A stretch of 64,000 nucleotides of DNA, taken from NCBI RefSeq assembly GCF_002079055.1, contig NC_047500.1, forward strand, positions 434,001 to 498,000. Reading direction: 5' to 3'. A program made the position numbers and the translations under genes. Within the stretch, counting starts at the first letter, position 1. Each line of letters begins with the position of its first letter. Below are positions 50,390-60,956 of this stretch, piece by piece. This DNA is from Saccharomyces paradoxus. Taxonomy: Eukaryota > Ascomycota > Saccharomycetes > Saccharomycetales > Saccharomycetaceae. The notes under the pieces are model-generated. The model was not told the DNA's origin and made no database searches. It saw nothing but the letters and a program-made list of their open reading frames with translations.

Positions 50390-50795
50390 GCAAGCAACCT
50401 CCCCTGGATTGCATGGCCTTAGATATTAAACTTTATTTAATCACATATTATTCTATGTATCTTTTTTCCCCCCGCTCGCATTCTTCTAGAACACTACGGA
50501 ATATAAAGGAAAAAAACAAGTGGAGCATCGGATCTGTAGACTAAACAGGTAATGACGCGTCCTTCGTTCCCTCAAGTGTGTGAAGTCGTTTGAACGCTTT
50601 TATATACTGAGTAGGAATAGATAATAATAATAATATTCAATACTTATAACAGTTTATATCGGTAATAGATTACCCTAACGATACAGTGGTTACTCTTCTG
50701 AACAACACGAGCCGTACGTACAATAAAGCAGAACACATTTTTCCTTCCATCGACACTTTTTCCTTTTGCAACCAGTGGACACAACAATACGGAGA
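50390..50795 (+). promoter_or_regulatory. APJ1 promoter region
   Basis: 406 bases between tandem plus-strand genes. It holds an HSE-like TTCTAGAA at 50484-50491, an (aat)n stretch (about 50622-50636), and the NIS1 3' end. A short TTG-initiated extension before the APJ1 ATG is not used. Confidence 0.5.
50484..50491. promoter_or_regulatory. Heat-shock-element-like palindrome before APJ1
   Basis: TTC-TA-GAA, two inverted Hsf1 pentamer units, about 305 bases before the ATG. A third in-phase unit is not evident, so affinity may be modest. Confidence 0.4.
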
Positions 50796-52385
50796 ATGCA
50801 ACAAAACACGTCTTTATATGACTCTTTGAACGTTACCGCCACTGCATCGACATCTGAAATTAAGAAAGCTTACAGGAACGCTGCATTGAAATATCATCCT
50901 GATAAAAACAATCATACAGAAGAATCTAAGCGAAAATTCCAAGAGATATGTCAGGCATATGAAATACTTAAAGACAATCACTTAAGAGCTTTGTATGATC
51001 AGTATGGTACTACAGATGAAGTTCTAATTCAAGAACAGCAGGCTCAGGCGCAACGCCAACAAGCCGGAGTATTCAGTCCATCTGCAGGTTTCGATGCTGA
51101 AGCAATGTCCTTCCCGGATTTATCTCCAGGTGACCTCTTCGCGCAGTTTTTTAATAGTTCTGCTACCTCATCTTCTAATAGCTCCAAAAATAGTTTTAAT
51201 TTTAGCTTTAATAATAGCTCTACGCCGAATTTCTCATTTGGTAATGGCAGTGGCGTGAACAATCTATATTCTCCGTCATCAAAATACAACTCCAACGATG
51301 AAAGTCATCATTTGGATAGAGGTCCTGACATCAAACATAATCTAAAGTGCACTTTGAAGGAACTCTACCTGGGCAAGACTGCGAAGTTGGGTTTGAACAG
51401 GACAAGAATTTGCAACGTCTGTGATGGGCATGGAGGTCTAAAGAAATATACATGCAAAACATGTAAAGGACAAGGTATTCAAACTCAAACTAGGCGTATG
51501 GGGCCTTTAGTACAAAGTTGGTCTCAAACTTGTGCAGATTGCGGGGGCGCCGGGGTTTTTGTCAAAAATAAAGATATCTGCCAGCAGTGCCAGGGTCTTG
51601 GCTTCATTAAGCAGAGAAAGATTCTGCAGGTAACCGTCCAACCGGGATCGTCTCATAATCAACTTATAGTACTTACGGGCGAAGGTGACGAAGTTATCAG
51701 TACTAAAGGAGGCGGTCATGAAAAGGTAGTACCTGGGGATGTCGTTATTACCATTTTAAGGCTAAAAGACCCTAAATTCCAGGTTATTGACGACTCTAAT
51801 TTGATATGTAAAAAATGCAAAATCGACTTCATGACTAGTTTATGTGGAGGCATTGTTTATATTGAAGGGCATCCTAGTGGTAAATTGATCAAGCTCGATA
51901 TCATACCTGGCGAGGTACTGAAGCCTGGTTGTTTCAAGGCCGTTGAGGACATGGGTATGCCCAAGTTTATTAATGGAGTGCCAAGCGGCTTCGGTAATCT
52001 GTACGTAAAATTTGATGTGACCTATCCAGAGAGACTGGAACCTGAAAATGCTAAGAAACTACAAAATATTCTGGCTAATGATAAATACATTAAAGCAGAA
52101 CGTTCAACCATGGAAACCACGGATGCAGACTGCTACTGCGACTTGGAAAAGTCTTACGACAATGTGGAAGAACACGTTCTAAGTAATTTTGAGGCCCCTG
52201 ATCTAAACAATGAAGTTATCGAAAACGACGACCTTGATGATTTGATTCACGAAAGAGATTCTCGGAAGAGGAACAACCGTCGATTCGGCGAAAGTAATAA
52301 TAATAATAATAATAATGAAACGAAACGAAATAAATATTCTTCACCGGCAAGCGGTTTTTATGACCATGATATTAATGGATACTGA
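50796..52385 (+). CDS. APJ1: Apj1, class A J-domain co-chaperone
   Basis: 529 residues from the ATG at 50796 (MQQNTSLYDSLNV). Seen: a J domain with HPD at 34-36; an Asn/Ser/Phe-rich G/F-like region (about 85-175); a zinc-finger region with four CxxC motifs, of which CDGHGG, CKGQG, CGGAG and CQGLG are visible; two C-terminal beta-barrel domains; and a low-complexity tail with eight Asn in a row. Known: an Hsp40 that works with Hsp70 on SUMO-conjugated and aggregated nuclear proteins, curing prions when overexpressed and helping to switch off Hsf1. The acidic/Asn-rich tail beyond the client domains is longer than in Ydj1. Confidence 0.96.
   Translation: MQQNTSLYDSLNVTATASTSEIKKAYRNAALKYHPDKNNHTEESKRKFQEICQAYEILKDNHLRALYDQYGTTDEVLIQEQQAQAQRQQAGVFSPSAGFDAEAMSFPDLSPGDLFAQFFNSSATSSSNSSKNSFNFSFNNSSTPNFSFGNGSGVNNLYSPSSKYNSNDESHHLDRGPDIKHNLKCTLKELYLGKTAKLGLNRTRICNVCDGHGGLKKYTCKTCKGQGIQTQTRRMGPLVQSWSQTCADCGGAGVFVKNKDICQQCQGLGFIKQRKILQVTVQPGSSHNQLIVLTGEGDEVISTKGGGHEKVVPGDVVITILRLKDPKFQVIDDSNLICKKCKIDFMTSLCGGIVYIEGHPSGKLIKLDIIPGEVLKPGCFKAVEDMGMPKFINGVPSGFGNLYVKFDVTYPERLEPENAKKLQNILANDKYIKAERSTMETTDADCYCDLEKSYDNVEEHVLSNFEAPDLNNEVIENDDLDDLIHERDSRKRNNRRFGESNNNNNNNETKRNKYSSPASGFYDHDINGY
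52295..52318 (+). repeat. (AAT)n repeat encoding poly-Asn in APJ1
   Basis: About eight consecutive AAT codons give eight Asn in the C-terminal tail of Apj1. Trinucleotide runs of this kind vary in length between strains. Confidence 0.8.
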
Positions 52386-52997
52386 AAACTATATAGGCAT
52401 GCAGAAATGTTATACATTTTTTATTTTTAATTTTTTGTATCACTACTTTACGAACAAGAACATTCCTTTTTTTTTAACCAATTAGCAAAATATTATTCTT
52501 CTGTGCGGAAGAAAGATACACTGTTCTTCCAGCAAATTATCTACCGAAGTTCGGGTGGCAATACCATCGCAGCCCTAGCCCTTTAATAGTTTTTTCGCAG
52601 TGTAATATATTGTTATTCATCTTTTTTTCAGTGCCTGCCAAGAGATCGTGGGAGGTTACTTTACAGAAAAGCAAAAAAAAAAACCGATTAGAATGTGCAT
52701 GCGCTTGTTACAGAGCAGCAAGGTAAGTTCACCATAGATCATTTTTCCAGGTTTGTCACGTATTGTTTTGCTTTCTGCAGTAGGGATTCTATAACCCAAG
52801 TGCTCATTTTCTTCCCTTTTTTTCTTTTTATTTGAATGATCTGAGTAAAAGGAAAAACATATACTGTACCATTGCGTGAAAACGAACAGAGCACAACCCT
52901 CAAGAGACGAAAAGAGAAAACTACCCCTTTCAGATCTATCTCATCTGCTTAAGCAACACTACTAATAATTCTATAATCCTCACTGAAAAAAGAACTG
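52386..52997. other. Intergenic APJ1-MKS1
   Basis: 612 bases. T-rich runs follow the APJ1 stop; poly-pyrimidine at about 52795-52832. No RNA gene or convincing factor site was recognised. Confidence 0.45.
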
Positions 52998-54755
52998 ATG
53001 TCGCGGGAGGCATTTGACGTACCGAATATAGGTACTAACAAGTTCCTAAAAGTCACACCTAATTTATTTACCCCAGAGCGATTAAACCTATTTGATGATG
53101 TCGAACTATATCTTACGTTGATAAAAGCATCCAAATGTGTCGAGCAGGGAGAAAGGCTGCATAATATAAGTTGGAGAATTTTAAATAAGGCTGCTCTGAA
53201 GGAGCATAATATCAATCGATCTAAAAAGAGAGACGGTGTGAAGAACATATACTATGTGTTGAATCCAAACAACAAACAACCAACAAAGCCAAAACAGGCC
53301 GCAGCAAAGCAACCACAATTGCAGAAGGCCAGTTTACCTCCTATAACGGCAAAGCAGACCGTTTTGACTCGACCAATGACATCACCAGCCATTACACAGG
53401 GTGCTCATGATAGATCCTTTGATAATACCAATACTACAAACAATGATGTGAAAAATGACGTTATTTCAAACAAACAATTCTCCAAATCTTCTGCATCAGG
53501 GTTATTTTCAAATTTTGCAGACAAATATCAAAAAATGAAAAACGTGAACCATATTCCGAATAAGGAAGAGCCTCAAACTATTATTACTGGCTTTGATACA
53601 AGTACTGTTATAACCAAGAAATCTTTACAGGCAAGGCGCTCAAGATCACCTTTCCAGCATATAAGAGACATGAGTATGAACTGCATTGATAATGAAACTT
53701 CCAAGAGTACCAGTCCTACTCTTGAAAATGTGGGGAGTAGAAAATCCTCCTTTCCTCAGAAAGAATCCTTATTTGGAAGGCCAAGATCCTACAAGAATGA
53801 TCAAAATGGTCAGCTGTCACTTTCCAAAACATCCTCTAGGAAGGGGAAAAACAAAATTTTTTTCAGCAGTGAAGATGAAGATTCCGATTGGGATAGCGTA
53901 TCAAATGATTCAGAATTTTATGCTGACGAAGATGATGAAGAGTTTGATGATTATAATGAAGAAGAAGCAGAACAGTACTATAGAAGACAATGGGACAAAC
54001 TTCTGTTTGCTAAAAATCAACAGAATCTTGACTCAACGAAATCATCTGTTTCTTCAGCGAATACTATTAACTCAAATATATCCCATGATCCTGTACGAAA
54101 AAGTTTACTCAGTGGACTATTCCTTAGTGAGGCAAGTAGCAACAATAATAATAATCACAACACTGCACATAATGAATACGCTTCTAAACACATTTCACCG
54201 ACTCCTCAGACCCCTCATAGTAATACCGCTCCCGAACCGCAGCAAAACCCACCAAGCGCTAATGGTATAAAACAACAAAAGCCTTCTTTAAAAACAAGCA
54301 ATGTGACAGCTCTAGCATCGCTCTCTCCCCCACAAACATCCAACAGTGGGCGGTTGCCGATGGATATACAAAAGGACTTCAAAACTAATAGTTCATCCAA
54401 TCAGTTATATGAATCTAACGCCCCGCTAACCGCTCAGACTATACTGCCCACCGCCTTATCTACTCACATGTTTTTACCAAATAACATTCATCAACAACGA
54501 ATGGCAATTGCCACTGGTACCAATACGCGACATCGTTTCTCGAGGCGACAATCGATGGATATCCCATCCAAAAACAGGAATACTGGGTTTTTGAAGACCA
54601 GAATGGAGATCTCCGAGGAAGAAAAGATGGTACGTACAATATCACGGCTTGACAATACGAATGCTGCAAACAGTAATGGAAATGGTAATGATGATGCCAC
54701 TAATCGGAGAACGGAAGCGTTGGGGCGTAAGGCCAGTAATGGAGGACGAATATGA
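52998..54755 (+). CDS. MKS1: Mks1, negative regulator of the retrograde (RTG) pathway
   Basis: 585 residues (S. cerevisiae 584). Seen: a conserved N-terminal helical block (about 24-75, LNLFDDVELYLTLIKASKCVEQGERLHNISWR) of the fungal DUF1752 type, Ser-rich linkers, an acidic stretch followed by EEEAEQYYRRQWDKLLFAKNQ (about 310-345), and a basic RR.S-type C-terminal part with RRQSMDIPSKN and SRRQ phosphorylation-like motifs. Known: Mks1 binds 14-3-3 proteins (Bmh1/2) or Rtg2, blocking Rtg1/Rtg3 nuclear entry; it also affects Ras-cAMP signalling and Ure2. It shares a pathway theme with RAS2. Confidence 0.95.
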   Translation: MSREAFDVPNIGTNKFLKVTPNLFTPERLNLFDDVELYLTLIKASKCVEQGERLHNISWRILNKAALKEHNINRSKKRDGVKNIYYVLNPNNKQPTKPKQAAAKQPQLQKASLPPITAKQTVLTRPMTSPAITQGAHDRSFDNTNTTNNDVKNDVISNKQFSKSSASGLFSNFADKYQKMKNVNHIPNKEEPQTIITGFDTSTVITKKSLQARRSRSPFQHIRDMSMNCIDNETSKSTSPTLENVGSRKSSFPQKESLFGRPRSYKNDQNGQLSLSKTSSRKGKNKIFFSSEDEDSDWDSVSNDSEFYADEDDEEFDDYNEEEAEQYYRRQWDKLLFAKNQQNLDSTKSSVSSANTINSNISHDPVRKSLLSGLFLSEASSNNNNNHNTAHNEYASKHISPTPQTPHSNTAPEPQQNPPSANGIKQQKPSLKTSNVTALASLSPPQTSNSGRLPMDIQKDFKTNSSSNQLYESNAPLTAQTILPTALSTHMFLPNNIHQQRMAIATGTNTRHRFSRRQSMDIPSKNRNTGFLKTRMEISEEEKMVRTISRLDNTNAANSNGNGNDDATNRRTEALGRKASNGGRI

Positions 54756-54876
54756 TTACTGAGTCTAAATAATATAGATACAGTATTTAAAGTGATCTCA
54801 AAAAAAAAAAAAGAATGTCATATTCTTTACTGTCTATACAGCTATGGAGTTTCTTATAATGTTATAGTGTTCACTT

Positions 54877-54883
54877 CGGGTAA
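54877..54883 (-). promoter_or_regulatory. Reb1-type site upstream of IMP4
   Basis: CGGGTAA on the plus strand, TTACCCG on the minus strand, about 175 bases before the IMP4 ATG. Confidence 0.5.
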
Positions 54884-54908
54884 CGGATATCATGTATTGA
54901 AAAAATAT

Positions 54909-54940
54909 AAAAATTTTTATCTGGAAATGCGATGAGATGA
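54909..54940 (+). promoter_or_regulatory. RRPE and PAC ribosome-biogenesis elements
   Basis: AAAAATTTTT (Stb3 RRPE core) followed 10 bases later by GCGATGAGATGA (Dot6/Tod6 PAC), 116-147 bases before the IMP4 ATG. This paired order and spacing is the known signature of the RiBi regulon. Confidence 0.8.
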
Positions 54941-55055
54941 AAAAATACATCGGATAGTGTATATCGTTTGTACAAGATAGGACGTGAAAGATCATATATT
55001 CAGCTGTAATCGGTAATTCAAGTGTTTCCATAAATAATAAAGCAGTTAAATCGAA

Positions 55056-55928
55056 ATGTTAAGAAGACAAGCCCGTGAAAGGAGAGAATATTTATATAGA
55101 AAAGCACAAGAATTACAAGATTCTCAACTGCAACAAAAACGTCAAATAATTAAACAGGCACTAGCTCAGGGGAAGCCGTTACCAAAGGAACTAGCAGAAG
55201 ACGAGAGTTTACAAAAGGATTTTAGATATGATCAAAGTTTAAAGGAGGGCGAAGAAGCGGATGATCTACAGGTTGATGATGAATATGCTGCCACAAGTGG
55301 TATAACGGATCCAAGAATTATCGTCACAACATCTCGTGACCCAAGCACTCGTCTCTCGCAATTTGCTAAGGAAATTAAACTTTTATTTCCGAATGCTGTC
55401 AGGCTGAACAGAGGTAATTATGTGATGCCAAACCTAGTGGATGCTTGTAAAAAATCCGGTACCACAGATTTGGTAGTATTGCATGAGCATAGAGGTGTTC
55501 CAACTTCTTTGACCATATCACATTTCCCACATGGACCCACTGCACAGTTTAGTTTACACAATGTTGTTATGAGGCATGATATCATAAATGCTGGTAACCA
55601 AAGTGAAGTGAATCCACATCTAATATTTGATAACTTTACTACCGCTTTAGGTAAAAGAGTAGTCTGTATTTTAAAACATTTGTTCAATGCAGGGCCTAAA
55701 AAAGATTCCGAAAGAGTAATTACATTTGCGAATAGGGGTGATTTCATTAGTGTTAGACAACATGTATATGTGAGAACAAGAGAGGGTGTAGAGATTGCCG
55801 AAGTTGGACCTAGATTCGAAATGAGACTGTTTGAACTGAGGTTGGGAACTTTAGAAAACAAGGACGCTGATGTTGAGTGGCAATTGAGAAGATTCATAAG
55901 GACTGCTAACAAGAAAGACTATTTGTGA
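55056..55928 (+). CDS. IMP4: Imp4, U3 snoRNP Brix-domain protein
   Basis: 290 residues. Seen: an N-terminal charged helix (about 1-60) followed by a Brix domain (about 85-275) with [29 protein letters not shown] at its start and [14 protein letters not shown] near its end. Known: Imp4 with Imp3 and Mpp10 is part of the SSU processome; it promotes the U3-18S pre-rRNA pairing and early cleavages. RRPE and PAC elements in the promoter support this role independently. Confidence 0.98.
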   Translation: MLRRQARERREYLYRKAQELQDSQLQQKRQIIKQALAQGKPLPKELAEDESLQKDFRYDQSLKEGEEADDLQVDDEYAATSGITDPRIIVTTSRDPSTRLSQFAKEIKLLFPNAVRLNRGNYVMPNLVDACKKSGTTDLVVLHEHRGVPTSLTISHFPHGPTAQFSLHNVVMRHDIINAGNQSEVNPHLIFDNFTTALGKRVVCILKHLFNAGPKKDSERVITFANRGDFISVRQHVYVRTREGVEIAEVGPRFEMRLFELRLGTLENKDADVEWQLRRFIRTANKKDYL

Positions 55929-56213
55929 ATTTTTTATAGATTTGTAAAGGTTAAAAGAAGGCCGGTGAGGCTTTATATAAGTCTAATATGGTATTCTTGA
56001 AAAAAAAAGCGTCTTAAAGAGAGGGAATATAAGAAAAAAGAGTAGAGAGCATAACATATAATTTATTTTTAACTTTGCATTTTTTTTTCTCTTAATGGTT
56101 CATCAATGTATCTGTGAGAGTATCTATATAAAAAAACAAAACTTAATCATATGAAGACAATAAATTGAAAAGAACAAAACGAACGAAAGGAGGAGGTGTG
56201 GCTGAAAAATAGT

Positions 56214-57605
56214 TTATGTATCACAACTATTAAATTCGGTTGAAAATCCACCATTTGAAACTTTTTTCTTAAGCACTTCGCTAACTTTTTCAACTCTTAA
56301 CTCATGATCAGAGGTTAACGTATTAGAAGAAGACACGTAGGAAGGATCGGTTGATAAAGGCATGGGCTTGCCTATTGCTGTATATGACGACGATGACGAT
56401 AAAGGCATCTGAGTTGCTAATTCCGGATTACTTGCCAAGTTTGCACTTGAACGTAAAGATGAAGCTAACGGGAAGGAAGGTTCTAGCATATCCATGGTTA
56501 AATCTTCTTCTTCGCTGTCACTTGATTCTATTTGAAACTTAGGATTCTTGCGCATACTTGCGACAGGGTCTATGTTTGACAAAACGGATTGTCTCTGAAA
56601 TAGTATCGAAGATGATCTGTTTTTTGGGGATTTGGAGGTGTTATTTGTATTATTTGAATATCGTCTCGCATTTTGTTGTGGAGACACATAAGGCGAACCA
56701 GCTGGTAATTCGGTATTTTTGATGAAAGGATTGGAAAATGTCGTTGTTGCTGATGATGAAGAATAAGCTTGTGGTGGGGACCTCTTGAGAAGAAAAGGGC
56801 ATGAGTATGCTTGGGATTTCATAGATGGTCTAGATGTAGGGGTATTATTGGTTTGTGCAAGTTTTTCATCATTCAACATATCGACATAAGAGTAGAATCT
56901 TAGTATCCTGGAGTTGGGTTCACCACTGGAAGTTGTGGTGGTCATCCCAGTATTATTGATGTTATTCAATGTGGGACGGGTAGCAGCAGAGTGCGAATGA
57001 GATCTCGAAAGTTTAAGGTCTGGAGATGCCGGCGAAGTTTCTGATGATGGAAGGGTGGCACTATTTGTTCTGCCCAATAGAGCCATATTTAAGCTCACAG
57101 CAGAGGAAGGCCTTCTTGAATAAACCATATCTACGTCGCTCAGGTCAGTGTTTTCATCATTCACTATTGAGCAACTAGCATCTAAAGCTGGAGCCACCGA
57201 GTTTTCTAAGGTACGACGGCGATGATGATGGTTATGTATGTTCGAAATGGGGTTTAAGATGTACTCTTGGTGTGCCAACGAGCTTGTAGTGGAATTCGAC
57301 GCCGACCTGGAGGTTGGCGCGATGTTATCTAGTGGAGAAGAAACATTATTGGAGTTCTTTCTCAACGATGGAATTCTGACCTTGCTACTGGAAATAGGTA
57401 TCGGGGAAATGGTCTGCAAGTTGTAAAAACTATTAGATCTTGAACTATGAGACGTGTTGGAGGCGGAAACCGGAGGTTGAAGAAATAAATCGTTTGAGCT
57501 TGCTTCCTGCACGGTTCTTTCGAAGATAAAAGAAGGGTTGCTGTTGTTCGAACTTGACTTGTACACACACATGCCGTCTTTCCTGGCGGTTTCTTTTTGC
57601 GGCAC
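56214..57605 (-). CDS. MLF3: Mlf3, Ser-rich protein related to Vhs2
   Basis: 463 residues, somewhat longer than the roughly 452 I recall for S. cerevisiae. Seen: low-complexity Ser/Asn/Thr-rich sequence throughout, many SP and RxxS sites, an FYSYVDML motif (about residue 235), an acidic patch (SSDSEEEDLTMDML, about 365), and a conserved C-terminus (LRVEKVSEVLKKKVSNGGFSTEF). Known: dosage suppressor of leflunomide sensitivity and paralogue of Vhs2, which affects septin stability; the biochemical function is unknown. It shares a short divergent promoter (230 bases) with MSK1. Confidence 0.93.
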   Translation of the reverse strand: MPQKETARKDGMCVYKSSSNNSNPSFIFERTVQEASSNDLFLQPPVSASNTSHSSRSNSFYNLQTISPIPISSSKVRIPSLRKNSNNVSSPLDNIAPTSRSASNSTTSSLAHQEYILNPISNIHNHHHRRRTLENSVAPALDASCSIVNDENTDLSDVDMVYSRRPSSAVSLNMALLGRTNSATLPSSETSPASPDLKLSRSHSHSAATRPTLNNINNTGMTTTTSSGEPNSRILRFYSYVDMLNDEKLAQTNNTPTSRPSMKSQAYSCPFLLKRSPPQAYSSSSATTTFSNPFIKNTELPAGSPYVSPQQNARRYSNNTNNTSKSPKNRSSSILFQRQSVLSNIDPVASMRKNPKFQIESSDSEEEDLTMDMLEPSFPLASSLRSSANLASNPELATQMPLSSSSSYTAIGKPMPLSTDPSYVSSSNTLTSDHELRVEKVSEVLKKKVSNGGFSTEFNSCDT

Positions 57606-57835
57606 TTGAATTCTCCTCGAGCTCTTTTTACCGTTCCTGTTCCTATTTGGAATACTTAGATCTGTGAAAGGATTAGTGTTTTATTCGTGATAAAAGCGGA
57701 AATCTAATCCCCTGGGCACCGCGGAGTGATCTTCGCCGAGATAGATATACTAAAAGAGAGGCTTTAATTGTATACCCGAAATAACGATGGAGAGTGGGGT
57801 GTTGTTAGCATGATGGTTATGGTACATGATTGCCG

Positions 57836-59563
57836 ATGAATGTGCTGTTAGGAAGACGCAGTTTCACGTATGCACCGAGATGTCTGTGGTGCAGGTGTCG
57901 AAGTAGTAGGAGTAGACCATATTCTCTGGCACATGCGGTCGACACAAGTAAAATGGAGGCAACCAGGAGGAATGCTCAGATTGAAAAGGACCTGGCTAGA
58001 TACTATCCGTCAATGTCAGAACCAGCGTTCGATGAGCTATGTCAGGGTTATAAGGAGTTCAGCATCAGTGATTTCAATAAGAGATTTTTGGGCAATCCAT
58101 CTGTTTTAAATCATGAGGATAATCCCAAGTGGTTACTTAGTATTAATGGCAGGATCAGAAACATTAGGTTTTCAGGTCAGAAGATTGTTTTTATTGATTT
58201 GTACAGCGCCAGCGGCGGATTGAAAAATGATCAACTGCAGTTGATCGTGAACTACAATCAAATTGATGGACGTAGTGAAGATAAAGCGAATTTCTCAGAG
58301 CATATGAACTTTTTAAAGAAAGGCGATTATATCAAGGCTTTTGGTTATCCTGGGTTTTCTCAATCCAGACTCAAGATGTTATCTTTGATATGTAATAGGC
58401 TACCTGTGGTCTTGTCTGTTTCGCAACTACCGTTGCCTTCCAAACTAAATGATGATACTAAGATTAAATCTAATAGAGTTATTGACTATCAATTAAACGG
58501 CACTCAGACACTACTAGTAAGGGCACATATCGTCAAACTTTTGAGAAGCTTTTTGGATGATAGAAGCTTCGTTGAAGTTGAAACTCCTATTCTTTCATCG
58601 AAGTCTAACGGTGCTATGGCGAAGCCTTTTATAACGTCTTCCAAGGATTTTGACCATTTAGAGTTGCGTATTGCACCAGAATTATGGCTGAAGAGGCTCA
58701 TCATCAGTGGTTTGCATAAAGTGTATGAAATAGGAAAGGCCTTTCGAAATGAAAGCATTGATTCCACGCACAATCCCGAATTTTCCACTTTAGAGTTCTA
58801 TGAAACTTACATGTCAATGGATGATATAGTTGTAAGAACCGAAGAGCTATTCAAGTTTTTGATCATGAACTTGCAGAAGTTCTTTCAAGATACCCATTTT
58901 CCCATCCCTAAAACTTTTAGTGAATTATATCTGGCACTATCCGAGAATGACTGGAAGTTTAAAAAACTCGAATTCTTACCCACTTTGAACAAAGAGCTTG
59001 GTATTGATTTGATAAACTCCGGGTTGGATATCAATAGCCCAAGCGAACTATTAAGGGTTTTACCGAAAGACGTCACAGACAAGTATTTTTCTTCTGCAGG
59101 TGATAGTGAGCAGTTATCTTCCCTACAAATTTTAAATAAGCTATCGGATGTATTCCTCGAGCAGCGCCATTGTCAATCAATCTTACCTACCGTAATATAC
59201 CATCAGCCTGCGATATTATCGCCCTTAGCCAAGACGGATCCTCAAAATAAGCAAATCACCAAGAGATTCGAAGTTTTTATCAAAGGTAAGGAATACATTA
59301 ATGCTTATGAAGAAGAAAACTGCCCTCAATTACAACTAGAGAAGTTTCTACAACAAAAGCAAATTAATGAATTGACAGGAAACAAAATTGAGACTCTATC
59401 GCCGGTTATTGACTACCAGTATATTGAGACAATGAAATATGGTATGCCTCCAGTGGGTGGTTTTGGTCTCGGCATAGATAGGCTCTGCATGCTATTTTGC
59501 GACAAGAAGAGAATAGAAGAGGTTCTGCCCTTTGGTTGTGTGGATGATGTAAATAGGCAGTAA
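57836..59563 (+). CDS. MSK1: Mitochondrial lysyl-tRNA synthetase Msk1
   Basis: 575 residues from the ATG at 57836 (MNVLLGRRSFTYAPRC); a TTG two codons earlier is not a start. Seen: an Arg-rich mitochondrial targeting sequence (about 1-35), an OB-fold anticodon-binding domain (about 100-215), and a class II catalytic core with motif 2 (AFRNESIDSTHNPEFSTLEFY) and motif 3 (GGFGLGIDRLCMLFC). Known: charges mitochondrial tRNA-Lys; Msk1 also helps import a cytosolic tRNA-Lys into yeast mitochondria. It is divergent from MLF3. Confidence 0.97.
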   Translation: MNVLLGRRSFTYAPRCLWCRCRSSRSRPYSLAHAVDTSKMEATRRNAQIEKDLARYYPSMSEPAFDELCQGYKEFSISDFNKRFLGNPSVLNHEDNPKWLLSINGRIRNIRFSGQKIVFIDLYSASGGLKNDQLQLIVNYNQIDGRSEDKANFSEHMNFLKKGDYIKAFGYPGFSQSRLKMLSLICNRLPVVLSVSQLPLPSKLNDDTKIKSNRVIDYQLNGTQTLLVRAHIVKLLRSFLDDRSFVEVETPILSSKSNGAMAKPFITSSKDFDHLELRIAPELWLKRLIISGLHKVYEIGKAFRNESIDSTHNPEFSTLEFYETYMSMDDIVVRTEELFKFLIMNLQKFFQDTHFPIPKTFSELYLALSENDWKFKKLEFLPTLNKELGIDLINSGLDINSPSELLRVLPKDVTDKYFSSAGDSEQLSSLQILNKLSDVFLEQRHCQSILPTVIYHQPAILSPLAKTDPQNKQITKRFEVFIKGKEYINAYEEENCPQLQLEKFLQQKQINELTGNKIETLSPVIDYQYIETMKYGMPPVGGFGLGIDRLCMLFCDKKRIEEVLPFGCVDDVNRQ

Positions 59564-59747
59564 AATCAGCGAAACTTGCCAATGCTTTTGTAAAAAATTA
59601 AACTTATCTTGTAAATAATTGGAATGTAATTTACATATTTTTTTTCTCTATACTAATTAAACTTCGCTACGCGAAAAATCAATTATAAATATATAATTAG
59701 CTAACGAGATAGTCAAAAACCTTGAAAACTACCACCGCACACCAAAA

Positions 59748-59757
59748 TTGGCGCGAA
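59748..59757. promoter_or_regulatory. CGCG-type (E2F/MBF-like) word before RNH201
   Basis: TTGGCGCGAA five bases upstream of the RNH201 start. It contains the CGCG core shared with MBF/SBF sites but not a perfect MCB. Its position in the 5' leader makes a promoter role less sure. Confidence 0.25.
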
Positions 59758-59761
59758 TTAA

Positions 59762-60685
59762 ATGGTACCTCCAACAGTAGAAGCGTCTTTAGAGTCTCCA
59801 CATACTAAGTCTTACTTTTCGCCTGTGCCAACAGCGCTCTTGGAACAGAATGTTTCACCAGTGATAATGGGTATCGATGAAGCTGGCAGAGGGCCCGTGT
59901 TAGGGCCAATGGTCTACGCAGTAGCCTACTCCACACAGAAATATCAGGACGAAACCATTATACCTAATTACGAGTTTGACGACTCTAAAAAACTTACAGA
60001 TCCCATCAGAAGAATGCTGTTTTCCAAGATGTACGAGGACAACGAAGAACTGACCCAGATCGGCTATGCAACCACATGCATCACACCATTAGATATCTCT
60101 AGAGGAATGAGCAAGTTCCCGCCAACAAGAAATTACAATTTGAATGAGCAAGCGCACGATGTGACAATGGCTCTCATCGACGGCGTGATAAGGCAGAACG
60201 TAAAGCTGGGTCACGTGTATGTGGACACTGTTGGACCACCAGCGTCCTATCAGAAGAAATTGGAGCAACGATTTCCCGATGTCAAGTTCACAGTCTCCAA
60301 GAAGGCAGATTCACTCTACTGTATGGTCAGTGTAGCGAGTGTTGTTGCAAAAGTGACCAGAGACATACTAGTGGAATCCCTAAAGAGAAATCCCGATGAG
60401 GTCCTGGGCTCTGGATACCCCTCCGACCCGAAGACAGTGACATGGCTGAAGCGCAACCAGACAAGTCTTATGGGATGGCCTGCCAACATGGTAAGGTTTT
60501 CGTGGCAGACATGCCAGACTCTGTTGGACGATACCACTAAAGATAGTATCCTTATCAAGTGGGAAGAACAATACATGGATAGCAGAAAGAACGCCGCACA
60601 AAAAACCAAGCAATTGCAGCTCCAGATGGTGGCCAAGCCTGTTAGGAGGAAGAAGCTGAGAACCCTGGATAATTGGTATCAGTGA
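59762..60685 (+). CDS. RNH201: RNase H2 catalytic subunit Rnh201
   Basis: 307 residues. Seen: the type 2 RNase H fold with Asp-39 and Glu-40 in [24 protein letters not shown] with a third acidic residue, the [20 protein letters not shown] block with the fourth, and a basic C-terminal helix (about 255-307). Known: with Rnh202 and Rnh203 it removes ribonucleotides from DNA and R-loops. Together with TOP2 and PMS1 it makes three genome-maintenance genes in the window, all with CGCG-core words upstream. Confidence 0.98.
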   Translation: MVPPTVEASLESPHTKSYFSPVPTALLEQNVSPVIMGIDEAGRGPVLGPMVYAVAYSTQKYQDETIIPNYEFDDSKKLTDPIRRMLFSKMYEDNEELTQIGYATTCITPLDISRGMSKFPPTRNYNLNEQAHDVTMALIDGVIRQNVKLGHVYVDTVGPPASYQKKLEQRFPDVKFTVSKKADSLYCMVSVASVVAKVTRDILVESLKRNPDEVLGSGYPSDPKTVTWLKRNQTSLMGWPANMVRFSWQTCQTLLDDTTKDSILIKWEEQYMDSRKNAAQKTKQLQLQMVAKPVRRKKLRTLDNWYQ

Positions 60686-60956
60686 TTATCTCCAGTTCGC
60701 ACCTATATACCTCCATGTAATGCTACATACCTCTTCAATACATCATGCGAGCCATCCATTATTATACGTCGCCGTTCTTACTGCCCGTGAAGCGTGACCG
60801 GCCCTCCTTTCCCCCCGCGCTCCGCAAAGAACAACAAGAAGTCGAGACACAACCGAAACGACTAGAAGAGAGGCTGTTGCGTTTCCTGTTCGTTCAAGTC
60901 ACTGCCTCCCATTACTGTAAACCGCATCCAGCATAATCAACACATATCAGCGTACC

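Larger units (their letters stand above)
54756..55055 (+). promoter_or_regulatory. IMP4 promoter region
   Basis: 300 bases with three ordered motifs: Reb1-type CGGGTAA (54877-54883), RRPE-like AAAAATTTTT (54909-54918), and PAC GCGATGAGATGA (54929-54940). Confidence 0.75.

Noticed and set aside
60745-60936. A 63-codon ORF before LAT1
   Set aside because: No homology; it lies in the LAT1 promoter and leader region.
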